A stretch of 64,000 nucleotides of DNA from Puccinia triticina (Eukaryota > Basidiomycota > Pucciniomycetes > Pucciniales > Pucciniaceae). The notes under the pieces are model-generated. The model ran no database searches. It worked only from the letters and a program-made list of their open reading frames with translations, and was not told the origin of the DNA. This document shows, in pieces, positions 43,929-53,719 of this stretch; positions within the stretch are counted from its first letter, which is position 1, and each line of letters begins with the position of its first letter. The position numbers and the translations under genes were made by a program. The stretch lies in NCBI RefSeq assembly GCF_026914185.1, contig NC_070560.1, forward strand, positions 8,175,501 through 8,239,500, read 5' to 3'.

Positions 43929-44434
43929 TCGTCGTATCCGTCCATCGCCTCGAGTTCGCTTTTGAGTTCCTCCGTCTGCACAAATCGTCCGATCTGTAAC
44001 GCCTTATCGTAACCCGTTGCCTGGTATGTCCTTGCTGCTCTCTCGTATCGTTTCAGAAACTTCATAAAGTGGGTCCCGTTGTAGAGCAATCCCGGGTCTT
44101 TAATAATTTTTGGTGCTCCTCTTTGCATAACAGGAGACTCGTCTTCTTCTTCCATAAGTCCTTCAGATTGGCGAACATTATGCATCCCGTATCCCTGAGC
44201 TTGTGGTCTAGGTCGACTTTCGTTCTGAGGTGTACCGGAGTCTGATTCATTTCCGCCTTCCTCTTGATCTCTATACGTGTTTGCAGGTCCTTTGTCTTTG
44301 TCTGGGCGTGGTGGTGGTAAACCGGTTTGTGGATTCCAGTTCGAAGTGTTTGAAAAAAATCGGTTTCTCGAAGGAGTTTCTAGAGGAGCAAATCCGCCTT
44401 CCAATTCTGGCATGTTTGTAAATGGTAAGCCCAT
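43902..44434 (-). pseudogene. gag: Element II Gag N-terminal part, displaced by a one-base frameshift
   Basis: Starts MGLPFTNMPELEGGFAP, matching the Element I Gag start, and runs through the Pro/Arg-rich region into the capsid (DPGLLYNGTHFMKFLKRYER, MDGYDECDWRKLR). At about 43901-43909 the frame leaves the track followed by Element I (DYDWKKLRAAMVKAWG) and stops at KIW. The downstream frame continues MVESWGELDD. One base appears to be missing. The site is inside the capsid and has no slippery heptamer, so it looks like a mutation or sequencing error. Confidence 0.85.
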
Positions 44435-45035
44435 GTTGACTTCTGTTGCTTTTCTGGTTGTTCTAAAAAATTCTATCTGTTGAGTATTTATCCTGCTAAT
44501 CTCTGATTTTCTCGATTATAAATGGTCTCTGGTCTCTTTACCAGGGCAAGCTGAGGGGTTTATTCCAAATAACTAATAGTAGCTGGGAGGGTTCTTCTAA
44601 CAGTATACGATTATCCAGAGTCTATTTCTGTCCGGCTTCTTCAGGTGCAATAACCTTTCTTCCGAGCTTCTAATCGTCCGCTTTCTTCGAGTGGTGCTCC
44701 AACGTTCTCTTCTAACAGGATCCTAGTTATCCAAATCCTTTGGCAATCTTCCGTCTTCTGGTATATAACTGGCTGCTTTCTTCAAGATACGTCCTTCAGT
44801 ACTGGTTCGTTGTTCAATCTTTATTCTTCAGAGATGTTGAGTCTTTTTCGTCGCTGGATAGTCTTTTTCAATAGACTAGTTGATCTTCAGAGTAACTGAG
44901 TTTTCCGTTTATTTAAATGACAGTAGTGGCTGATAGATTTGTTGTTCTTTCTTCTTATTCGAGTATTCGACTAATTTGGTTGACTTTGTTCGACAATCCA
45001 ATTATACGGTAATCCGATCACGTTGGGGACTCCCT
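44435..45035 (-). other. Element II untranslated leader
   Basis: No ORF. Directly next to the LTR (45035 downward) it reads AGGGAGTCCCCAACGTGATC, nearly identical to the same position in Element I, which marks the likely primer-binding region. Confidence 0.6.
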
Positions 45036-46070
45036 TGTAAGACTCAAAAGGTGTCGTGAGACCCTTTTGCTGAATGGCGAAAGGTATGGATGAGGAGCAA
45101 GCTCTGCCTTTCTGTATATCAGAAAACAAGACCACCAAGGTAAGCTTGGCAATTTATTTTGTGATAGGATATGTTCGAAGATGAGATGTATAAGAGGATT
45201 GTTGTCGATGTCCGAGGTTGATGGGGTTACTGATGTATGTAGTAGGTGACGGTGACTTGATGTCTCGAGTGGGGCTTGAACCTAGGTCCTTGGCCTGGGG
45301 GTATATAAGTTCAGAAAGTGAGGGGTGATGAGGGTGAGAGGGAGCTAAGCTCAACCAGGAGTGGAACCGGGGACTGGTTACTGGTGAAAGGTGTGTGACT
45401 GAGCGGCGATATGAATTTCAAATAAAGTGTGAAAGGTATGAGAAAGTGAGTGGTGATGTGAGCTGATAACTGTGATATGGATAGATAATATGAGTGATAA
45501 GTGAGTAGAGAATATAGACTCCCCGATGGCATCTGGCCGGGAACAACTGGCAGGCAGAGGCCTCCTTATATAGACAATGATGAGGGAATTTAGCTCCAGG
45601 GGAGCAGCTATGAGGGAATTTGGCTGGTGAGAAAGTACAACTGAGGGAATTTAGCTAGACTATTTACAATGCGTCCCTTTGATATGCAAACAGGATCATA
45701 TATATTCATACAGGGATTTTCCAAGATCAAAGATATGCAACTGGAAAACAAACATATGCAAATGAAAATAGGAGGTGAGAACTGATAAAAGGAAGGAAGA
45801 AAGGTAATTCATGTGCCGTATGCATTATGCCAAGTATGGTAGCCAAGAGTTGAGTCTGTGTGTGAACCCGCTTGGACTGGTGCGTGAAAGGGATGATTTG
45901 CGTATCTTCTGATCCGGTAGAGATATGAGAGTGGTTTCAGTGGGTGACTAGGGGTTATTTTGGTCCTAGATTCCATTTCTGATTTCCATTTGGCCGTATC
46001 TTGAGGCGTTTTGTGAGTACACATAAAAGTTTGAATTTTTCCTTCTACAAACACAGGAATAATGACCACA
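45036..46070 (-). repeat. Element II 5' LTR
   Basis: 1035 bases, same ends as the 34601-35635 copy with at least three substitutions. TATA motif at 45566-45572 on the minus strand. It is followed on the plus strand by the TSD CCGG at 46071-46074. Confidence 0.95.
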
Positions 46071-46480
46071 CCGGTCATCGAGAGATGTGACTCACCTCGA
46101 CGACCGGTGATGACCGGTCATCAAGAGGAGGTGATGACCGGTGATGACCGGTCATCAAGAGGAGGTGTTATTAGCCTTGATGACCGGTGTGACCGATTAT
46201 CGAGGTGTGAGTCCCCTTGATGACCGGTCTGTGCCGGTCATCGGGAGGTGTGACCGGTCCGCGCCGGTCATCAAGAGGTGTGAGTCCCCTCGGTGACCGG
46301 CACGGACCGGTCATCGAGAGATGTTACTCCCCTTGATGACCGGCACAGACCGGCCATCAAGAGGTGTGATTTCTGTGATTTCCCTCAATGACCGGCGGTC
46401 CGGTACAGACTGGTCATTGAGAGGAGATGTTAATCCGCTCAATGCCGGTCTGTACCGGTCATGGATATCAGGAGGATCAA
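46071..46480. repeat. GATGACCGGT palindromic minisatellite, right part
   Basis: This continues the array at 33778-34600, split by Element II. Units keep the TGACCGGT…ACCGGTCAT palindrome with variable spacers. Confidence 0.85.
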
Positions 46481-46509
46481 GTGGGGTGTGTTTGTACATA
46501 GCCCAGTTG

Positions 46510-47130
46510 AAGTTGTAGGCACTCCAGCTCTGGCTGGAGTGCACAGTACTGCACTCCCCTTTTGAGGAGGAGAAATATCAGGAATGGAGTGCTGGGGGAA
46601 TGCACTCCAATCTGATGGAGTGAGACTCATGGGCACTCATTACATTTCCTGGCCACTGGAGTTCTTTGTGGTGCACTCCAAAGAGTCTTGAGTCCCCAGT
46701 TCTGCACTCCAATTGACTTGGAGTACTCTGGTCTGTACTCCAACAATCATTGGAGTGCACACTCCATACACTCACTTTTGGAGTGCTTTTGGGATTTTTT
46801 TGGAGTGCATTTAGGCTGACCCTTATTTTACTGCAATAGTGTTGAAAACCACTCCAATAAATTTGGAGTGAAAATCTGTGCACTCCAAAAAAATGAATCA
46901 TTTTACCTTGGAGAAGATATTTTTGGAGTGGAATTGGGTTTACTCCAACATTTTTGGAGTGCATCATGGGTACACTCCAAAAAACAGGCTTTTTTGGAGT
47001 GGAATTTTGTTCACTCCAACAAAATTTGGAGTACACTATGGTTCACTCCAATGAAAGTTGGAGTGGACTACTGTTCACTCCATTTTTGGAGTGGATGTAG
47101 TGATTTTTTGGTGTGGATTTAGCCTGCCCC
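46510..47130 (-). repeat. Right hairpin cluster and right terminal inverted repeat of the foldback element
   Basis: 46510-46830 is a CACTCC/GGAGTG hairpin cluster; about 46840-47130 is the inverse of the left terminal repeat (32847-33140), ending ATTTAGCCTGCCCC. Confidence 0.85.
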
Positions 47131-47361
47131 AAAAATTGGAGGACTTCCCGTCGATCTGGAAGGCCTTCCAGAGTCAGATCTGGATCTCCAGATTCCAGAG
47201 TTCCAGATATTGCCAGATTGTTTGTTCCGTCCCTCAGATTACAAGCCACTGCAATATATCTAGCCTTGGCGCATCACCAGAGGCCAAGCCCTCACTCCGA
47301 TCCACTCACCCCAACATCTCGGCTCCACAGACTCCACAATCAACGTGTGCTTGTCGGATCA

Positions 47362-48750
47362 ATGGACGACTCCGATTCCGATCAACACTCATCCTTATTA
47401 CACCATCGACAGCACCAACAGCGTCCCATTCGGCGTCATTTCCAGCAGCTGCGAGCTCGTCGAAACCGAGAAGCAGAGGAAGCAGCACTCCTCTGCATGG
47501 CCTTGGGCGTTGGGGGTGGTCCAATGCGACGTTTGAGGACATACCTGACTCGTGGCGATCTGCCGGGGGACCCGCTGGTGGACAGCGCGTGGGCTTGGAT
47601 GTATAGACGCCAAAACGATCGAGCTTTCATTACTACGATGGGCATTGACGTCAAAACTTTCAACAAGATTCTTGGCCCTTTTTCGATACGCTGGAATTCA
47701 GAGACAATTCCGAGAGCGGATGTGGATCAAAATGGCGAACCCCAAGTGGGCAGGCGTGTACTCGATGCTGCTGGGTGTTTGGGTTTAGTCTTGCATTGGT
47801 TGAGCTCAACAATGGCAGCGTACTCCCTCCAGCAAATTTTTTCACTAACCCCGGCGGTCTGTTCTCGGTATCTCTCTTCTGGTCTTCAAATTCTCCTTGA
47901 GGTCCTCAAGAGTCTCCGAAAGGCACGAATTGTCTGGCCATCAACTGAGGATGCCATTCAACCTTATGCAGAAGCAATCGAGAAAAAATTCCCGCTCCTC
48001 ACACGCTGCTTTGGATTTGTGGATGGCTTGAACTTGCCTGTGCTAGTGTCTGATAATGAAGAGTAAGTGAAAGCTGTTGTTTCAGTTTTTCTTTCAGGAA
48101 TTTTGAACTGATTGTATCACTCATTTATTTTCCTCGCACAAAGTGTTCAGAATGCGTACTACAATGGATGGACATGTGCACACTATTGTAGCTGCATTCT
48201 GGCATTTGCACCGGATGGGACGATACTGTACACAATTCTCAATGCCCCGGGATCATGGCATGATTCGGCAATAGCAGGACCACTGTACAACGAGCTCCTC
48301 GACAATACCCCAAAGGGCTTTCAAATCTTGAGTGATACCGCATTCCCCCGCAAGTCCGAACGGCTGCAAAGCCGAATACTGGCCCCAGCAAAAAGAGGCG
48401 ATCGACTTCCTTCATCGCCTGGTTCATACGCACGACTAAAAGTTCTGAACGAACAGATCGTTAAAGCCCGCCAGGCTGCAGAGTGGGGAATGCATTCCCT
48501 CCAATGCTCATTTGCCCGACTCAAATTGCCTCTGCCCGCATCTGATCACCAGTTCCGCGCGGATGTCCTGCAGGTTGTGTGTTGTTTGCATCAGCTCCGT
48601 TGTTGTATGGTTAAAATCAATCAAACCCAAACGGTTTACAACTCGGTATGGGATGAATTGCATGTTGTTTCCAGGGAATTCCATAAAATGCTTTTTAAAG
48701 ACATTGAAAAGGAATGTCACATCAGCCGTTATTATGGTGACTGGTTATGA
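47362..48750 (+). CDS. Harbinger transposase (DDE superfamily), 2 exons
   Basis: Exons 47362-48062 and 48144-48750 (donor GTAAGT, acceptor AAAG) join in phase 2 to 435 residues. The start MDDSDSD is chosen because the frame upstream runs into the terminal repeat. The N-terminal part is basic and Arg-rich. The nuclease motifs are in order: first Asp in FGFVDGLNLPV (about 220), second Asp in APGSWHDSAIAG (about 275), third Asp in ILSDTAFP (about 300) and Glu in AAEWGMHSLQ (about 357). These match the DDE_Tnp_4 family, which cuts at the terminal repeats to excise the element. No stop or frameshift is seen, so the enzyme may be functional. Confidence 0.9.
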
Positions 48751-49076
48751 TGTCAAATGTCTATCTCTGAGCTCAATTTTCTTGTTTGTTTCAATTCAAT
48801 CTCTTCTTTGTTTCAAATCAATATCTATATTGTTATCAGTGATCATGTCCACAAACATCAACTCGATCTATCTGCTCAACCAGAGCTAAGTGAAACAAAT
48901 ACCTAGTAATTGACTCAATGAATCTTCTCAGCGAGAAAACAAGTCAAACAGGCGCTAAGTAATTTTAAATTGCTTTTGTGGACTGTGACATGAAAGTTGG
49001 TCCGATATAAGACAAAAAGGCTATTTTAGTGAGTGAGAATAGGGAAAAGAAAACCATTCAAGATTGGAGTGATTGA

Positions 49077-50516
49077 CTATTGTGTAAGGTGACGGGCTCG
49101 GAGCGATTCGGCGGCGAAAGAAGTACCACTTTGTGGGGCGGGCATACTTGAGGTAAAAACATCTTGCCCCATAGCTTCATTTGCCTCAGATGGCAACGCT
49201 GCTTCGCTGCCCATGTAACGGGGCTCAGTTGATTGACTTGGAAATGCACCGGTTCCCATTCTCAATGGGCCACTAAAGCCTGAGCCGTAAAAACCACCTT
49301 GAGGTTGCTGATGGTGTATCATCGTACCGCCTCGCACCTCCATTCGGAGCTGCATGATTTCCAGCTTGCTGCACAGATTTGTGTTCTCGGATGTTTGCTG
49401 GTACAGGTCCCTCTGGGCCTGATCTAGCTTGTCCTTTGTCTTCTGAAGTTTGGCTTGCACTCGAGTGTGCTTGTCTTGCAGTCGGATAAGCTGGATATTG
49501 ACGCCATCTTGTAAGCGAGCAATCTCCTGTTCCAGTCGGTGGATCGTTGTGTGCGCATCTTGCAACTGGATGGCATACAGATTGGTCATGTTTTGCTCAC
49601 GTTCTCGCTTGTCTCTAGCGTCACTGTTGAAGAAACTACACAAGTGATCTCTGAGCTGCTGTCCACGGGAATTTCTTGAGGGACGGTTGGCAGTTGAAAT
49701 TGGAGAATTATTGTGCCCTCGTGTTTGAGATTGGACTCGATGGACGCCGGTATTTCCAGGTGTTGAACGTCTTGGATTAGTCTCGGCAATCCTCTAGTTG
49801 TCCATTGGTTGAAAAGACGCATTTGGTGACGGATTGCTGGGATTTTGAGATTCTTCCAAGCCCGGAATCAGACTCTCAAAAGATTGCTCAGGGTCTCGGA
49901 ATTGATTGTCATCGTCACAATCATCGTCATCATTGGGTATAGGCGCACCCACTCCGTTCCTGAATGTATATCAGTCATAGTGCATCAGTTTCACTAACTC
50001 ACAAAGTTAAAAAAAATTATTGAAGGAGGCTAACCTCTCATCATCACTCTCCTCTTCATCCTCATCACCTCGGTTTAGCCTGTCGACAACGGTAATATTG
50101 TGTGCACGTGCCTGGATATCGAGGTAGACGGCCTTAGCGTCACGCACCCAATCCGGGGGGTTAGTCTTGCCGGTTGGTTTCCGCTGCTCGTGCAAGCCTT
50201 TGAACTTGGTTTTCAAAGAATCAACCTCTTGTAACGATTGTCCGTTTTGAGATGCATACAAGTTATATATTGCCTGGACCTTTGCCCACTCGTTAGCCCC
50301 CAAGGGCAGAACTTGTTGGACTGCATCAACCAGCGCGATCTGGTCAGCATTGCTATAGCCCTGAGATCCTGGGGTACGTCCACCGGTACGCTTTTGGCCG
50401 CTTGGATTCGAGCTTCTCTGGGTCTGGCTTTGACTTTGGCTTGGGGGTGGGTTAGTTGCTTGAAATTCGGGTGGGTTCACTCGAGTTGGAGTTCTTGCCG
50501 TGCTATTTTGCGCCAT
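49077..50516 (-). pseudogene. Harbinger Myb/SANT-like accessory protein with one in-frame amber codon
   Basis: Exon 1 (50516-50035) starts MAQNSTARTPTRVNPP and contains a Myb/SANT-like DNA-binding domain (YSNADQIALVDAVQQVLPLG, NEWAKVQAIYNLYA, KFKGLHEQRKPTGK). Exon 2 (49959-49077; donor GTTAGC, acceptor TTCAG) continues in frame through an acidic segment and a long coiled coil (LQDAHTTIHRLEQEIARLQD onward) to the stop at 49077. A TAG at 49796-49794 interrupts exon 2 (MDN-stop-RIAETN). It may be a CAG-to-TAG mutation or the edge of an unrecognised intron. In Harbinger elements the Myb-like partner carries the transposase to the nucleus and to the element ends, so loss could make the copy depend on another. 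Confidence 0.75.
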
Positions 50517-50679
50517 CGGTTCTCTTGATGCCAAAATGGCTGGCAGAAGATCTGGGATGCTTAAAGACCTTCGAATATTTCTGGAGCACGGGTTCCCCCG
50601 TGGACCTACCGAAAATCTGAAATCTGGGGGGTCAGATCTGAAATTCCAGATCGACGGGAAGTCCTCCAAGTCCTCCATT

Positions 50680-50846
50680 GGGACTTCCCGTCGATCTGGA
50701 AAGTCAGATCTGAGCTGCCAGATTTCAGATTTCGCAGGGAAATCTAGGTCCCCGAAGATCCCCGAAGCAATCCAGAGTCCCAAATTCCAGATTTCCCTGC
50801 GAAATCTGGAATTCCAGATTTATTCAAAAATGACGGGAAGTCCTCC
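50680..50846. mobile_element. Harbinger-family MITE beside the full element
   Basis: The 167-base block begins GGGACTTCCCGTCGATCTGG and ends TGACGGGAAGTCCTCC. It is flanked by ATT on both sides (50677-50679, shared with the full element, and 50847-50849). It has no ORF and is rich in AGATCTG/CAGATTTC-type short inverted repeats. Confidence 0.75.
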
Positions 50847-50849
50847 ATT

Positions 50850-51224
50850 ATCCGAAAAGAAATTTGGTCCCTTCAAGATTGCGTCTGTAGTCTCAAAAAA
50901 CGCTTTTTGCTTGGAGCTGCCGAGTTCCTGGTCTCGGATTCATCCGGTTTTTCACGTTTCCCTTCTTTCCCCTTCTGTTCCGCCGTTCCCCGGAAAATCT
51001 CAGCCACCTTTAGAACCCGTGCAGGTTCAAGACCACCTGGAATGGGAAGTTTCCGCAATCCTGGATAGCCGGCGACGACGCGGACGACTTCAATACTTGG
51101 TCCAGTGGTCCGGCTACATGGACGACTCAGACCGTGCAACTTGGGAGCCAGCCTCCAACCTGACCAACTGTCCTGAGCTCTTAAAAAAATTTCACTCTGC
51201 TTATCCGACAAAACCTCGACCTTA
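50850..51224 (+). pseudogene. pol: Element III pol, 3' part with chromodomain
   Basis: The frame resumes LSEKKFGPFKI, the GPF/Y module of a chromovirus integrase. It continues through HPVFHVSLL to a chromodomain (HLEWEVSAILDSRRRRGRLQ, YLVQWSGYMDDSDRATWEPA) and stops at 51222-51224. The chromodomain should direct insertion toward modified histones. It is intact here although separated from the rest of pol by 18 kb of nested DNA. Confidence 0.9.
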
Positions 51225-51228
51225 AACT

Positions 51229-51355
51229 TTGACATCTCATTCGTCACGCTTCACATCTCATTCTTCACGCTTTGCATTGCATTCTTCACGCTTCACATCT
51301 CATTATTCGCGCTTCACATCTCATTCTTCACGCTTTGCATCTCATTCCTCAATCG
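51229..51355 (+). repeat. Short tandem repeat in the Element III 3' region
   Basis: About six imperfect copies of a roughly 18-20 base unit (CTCATTCTTCACGCTTCACA and variants). The long ORFs of about 65 codons read across it are repeat artefacts. From 51360 to 51851 there is an A run (about 51461-51486) and no gene. Confidence 0.7.
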
Positions 51356-51851
51356 TTTCAACTTCATCTCCAATTCATCTCTATCTCAATCCTGTCCGGT
51401 ATTTTGTGGATTTCCAACCATCACTGCCATAAACATTCCAACTCTTCATCCTACCTCTAGTAAAAAAAAAAAAAAAAAAAAAAAAATCTTTTCAAACATT
51501 CTTTTCTTTTCTCCTGCTCTTTCTTCTCTTCGTACTCAACTTCTTAATATTTCCGTTCAACATTTCTTCTTCACATACAAATCTTTTCACATTCAAAATC
51601 AACTCTCGATTCTCGTTTCCTCGGTTCGCAAACAAATCACATCGGTCTTCTTTTGGTTTTTCGGCATTCTCAAGGCTCCTCCTAGGTTTGGACGACAGGC
51701 GTGGATCGGGAGATTGGGGTTGCAGGACAATCATGGCGAACTGGTGCAATTGTTGTAGGATAAGGATGACGGGACGGTTTGGGGGTTGTGTGGAGGATTC
51801 TTTTTGGGATTATTGCTCTTGGGACCTTCGCTTTTCTTCAACCCAGGCACC

Positions 51852-52627
51852 TATCATACGACAGAAGGATCTGACCTTCTTGAGATAAAAGGACAAATCA
51901 AATCTTGGAGTTTAAGATAAAAGGACAAATCAAATCTTGGAGTTGTGACGGGCCAATAACCTTCTCGGCCATCAACATGAAATCTTCAAGCAGCGAGGGA
52001 TCAATAACCATTCTTGATCTCTTGCTTGAACCATCAATCGCGTTGAATCATCAATCGCGTTGAATCATCAATTGCGTTGAATCATCAATTGCGTTGAATC
52101 ATCAATTGCGCCCAGACACAAATCCGAATCTAACCAACTATCATTATAAAAATCCCAGTTGAGTTCTGTCTTAATCTTTGGCGCAGGATCCTTGAGTAAA
52201 TAACCTCCTTCTCACTCTTGGTTATCTAGCGGCCGCACTTTCAATCAATCCCTCGCAGGACTCAAACAACCCATCGCCAAAGTCAATAGGCACCACTAGT
52301 TTGGTTTTCATCATTATGCCCCTGTCCTGTTTCATGACATGCAGTATTCCTTGTGTGCGCGTTCTCTATATGTACAGTCGCTTGTATCATGTTTTCCTCT
52401 TTCCTCATCAAAATAAGATTATAGTTTCAAGCATTCTTGGTTGCCTTCTCTTGCAATTGCTATTCCGCGTCCCTCCTAGTGTCTCTAGCTTAGAGTCCAA
52501 TTATCAAAGCATTTCTCTGAAGTCAGAAGCTACTTCCAACTCAGCCTCTCCTTGCTGTTAGTCTTCCACCACTTCCTTTCCTTCCCCAAGTGCCCACCCG
52601 TCTGCCTGTACCAGGCGCCGTGTGACA
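51852..52627 (+). repeat. Element III 3' LTR with internal expansions
   Basis: It ends GCCGTGTGACA and is followed by the TSD CCAGC. It is 83 bases longer than the 5' LTR because a 31-base block containing AAAAGGACAAATCAAATC is duplicated (51884-51946) and the TTGAATCATCAATYGCG unit is repeated four times at about 52028-52110. Its first bases have changed from TG to TA. Confidence 0.9.
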
Positions 52628-52780
52628 CCAGCTGTTTTTCTTTTGCAAAATCAATATCCCAAGTCCAATAGGACTTTGTATTTGAGTAAAAAAAAATCAT
52701 ATATATCAACTATGACTACTTAAATGATCAAATTAGCAGCTATCAGGACTAAAACTAATTTATAAATACTTGATTTAGAT

Positions 52781-53662
52781 TTAAGACATTGGGCAAGCTT
52801 CATCATTGGCCTCCAAATCTATAAACTTTCTTTTTGAATTCTGCTTTGTCTGATTGTCGTCCTTCATTCCTTGTTTCCAATTTTGTAACATACCTTCCTT
52901 GATCAGATTGTTCTTTGAGTAGAATGAAACGGCCATCCCACAAGTTATTGATTGAGGCGTAAGTCTGTGCCTCTTTGATGTGACATAATTGCATCCAAAG
53001 CTAAACGCTCTTTCGACATCAACGGACGTTGCTAAAGCATACAGTGTAAGTGAGTGAAGATGGGGTGAATTTTATGATAAGGAAGATGGTAAAATCACCT
53101 GGGCAGCTCAAAACATGAAGCGCCATATGCACTAGGCCGCTGTGGGTGTCCCTGGAAGCTTTCTGCTGTCCCCACCACTTCAGAGGATTCACTGGGTCCG
53201 TACCATTCAGTATAAGCCCGCCAGATAACCAAATCTCAAGCGGGTTGGATGAGGATTCTCCCCCTCGGGCAGCAGCGGCGTCTCCCAGTCTGGCAAGCAG
53301 ACCATTTTTGGGCTGTGATAAACAAAGAAACTTCAGGAACGGGTATTCAGTAATGATCAGACCAACAATTCTTCCCTTGGAGCTTGCTGTTTCCTTTTGT
53401 TCTTCTGCAGAAGAGGAAGGAGCCATTGGCTTGGACTTGTAAAAAGATACCCACATGTTGTGGGCTAGACATATAGCTTTGGCAATCCAATTGGGCTCCC
53501 AGTGGGCCAGCTTGAAGTACTTGTCTCTAAATGATGGGTGCAGCACTGAAGAATTGTGTTAGTAAGAAACTGAGCATTAAGAATAGAAATATACATACAA
53601 ATCGTGATCCAGTAGAGAGGGGATGTATCAGTCAAGCTATAATATTTGTTTGTTGTTTTCAA
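52781..53662 (-). pseudogene. hAT transposase C-terminal fragment
   Basis: Three minus-strand exons join in frame: 53662-53599, 53545-53099 and 53031-52781. They read LLHPSFRDKYFKLAHWEPNW, then NPLKWWGQQKASRDTHSGLV and LSCPATSVDVERAFSFG, and end near LIKEGM with a stop at 52781. The last part is the dimerisation domain typical of hAT transposases. The N-terminal BED zinc finger and the first catalytic residues are missing, and no terminal repeats were found, so it is a dead remnant. It could derive from an autonomous hAT element of the type that moved the foldback element, but no terminal sequence is left to test this. Confidence 0.75.
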
Positions 53663-53719
53663 TCCATGTCAGCAGGCATTCCTCAATGCCGGTGGATATT
53701 TCTTATTGCTGATAACTGT

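Larger units (their letters stand above)
34601..46070 (-). mobile_element. Element II: Ty3/gypsy LTR retrotransposon with antisense accessory gene
   Basis: The element is 11,470 bases with two 1035-base LTRs (34601-35635 and 45036-46070) and a 4-bp TSD CCGG (34597-34600 and 46071-46074). At least three substitutions separate the LTRs (for example near 35088-35097 and 35399 against their right-hand equivalents), so it is young but older than Elements I and IV. Reading on the minus strand: 5' LTR, gag start at 44434, one fused gag-pol frame to 38595, two polypurine-like motifs, an antisense gene on the plus strand (36521-37941), a polypurine tract and the 3' LTR. The protein sequence is clearly related to Element I. 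A single-base frameshift early in gag is the only defect seen. Confidence 0.95.
32847..47130. mobile_element. Foldback DNA element with GGGGCAGGCTAAATCC ends, split by Element II
   Basis: The left end GGGGCAGGCTAAATCC and its exact inverse at 47115-47130 are the tips of terminal inverted repeats that extend about 280-300 bases. The 8-bp TSD AAAAATTA is at 32839-32846; the right copy is recovered as AAAAATT…A once the Harbinger and MITE insertions are removed. Without Element II the element is about 2.8 kb. It has no transposase. Its body is built of palindromic units: ACTCC…GGAGT hairpins near the ends and a GATGACCGGT/ACCGGTCATC minisatellite inside. An 8-bp TSD suggests mobilisation by a hAT-type transposase, an inference. 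Confidence 0.85.
47138..50676 (+). mobile_element. PIF/Harbinger DNA transposon
   Basis: The terminal inverted repeats are 24 bases starting GGAGGACTTCCCGTCGATCT. The right end carries a duplicated tip (AAGTCCTCC twice, 50659-50676). The 3-bp TSD ATT is at 47135-47137 and 50677-50679. The two genes usual for the superfamily are present: a DDE transposase (plus strand, 2 exons) and a Myb/SANT-like protein (minus strand), convergent. The element lies in the right TSD copy of the foldback element. Confidence 0.9.
27197..52627 (+). mobile_element. Element III: decayed chromodomain Ty3/gypsy retrotransposon carrying nested insertions
   Basis: The LTRs at 27197-27889 and 51852-52627 are flanked by the 5-bp TSD CCAGC (27192-27196 and 52628-52632). 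The internal region has gag, protease, RT with YLDD, RNase H, integrase and a C-terminal chromodomain (51.0-51.2 kb), the organisation of chromoviruses. It is interrupted by a foldback element (32847-47130, itself carrying Element II), a Harbinger element and a MITE. A tRNA-like insert lies at about 30111-30334. Without the large insertions it would be about 7.4 kb. Stop codons and frameshifts in gag and pol show it is dead. It is the oldest layer of the nest. Confidence 0.92.

Noticed and set aside
53146..53442. 98-codon plus-strand ORF
   Set aside because: It is the complement of the hAT transposase fragment, whose minus-strand frame has clear family motifs.
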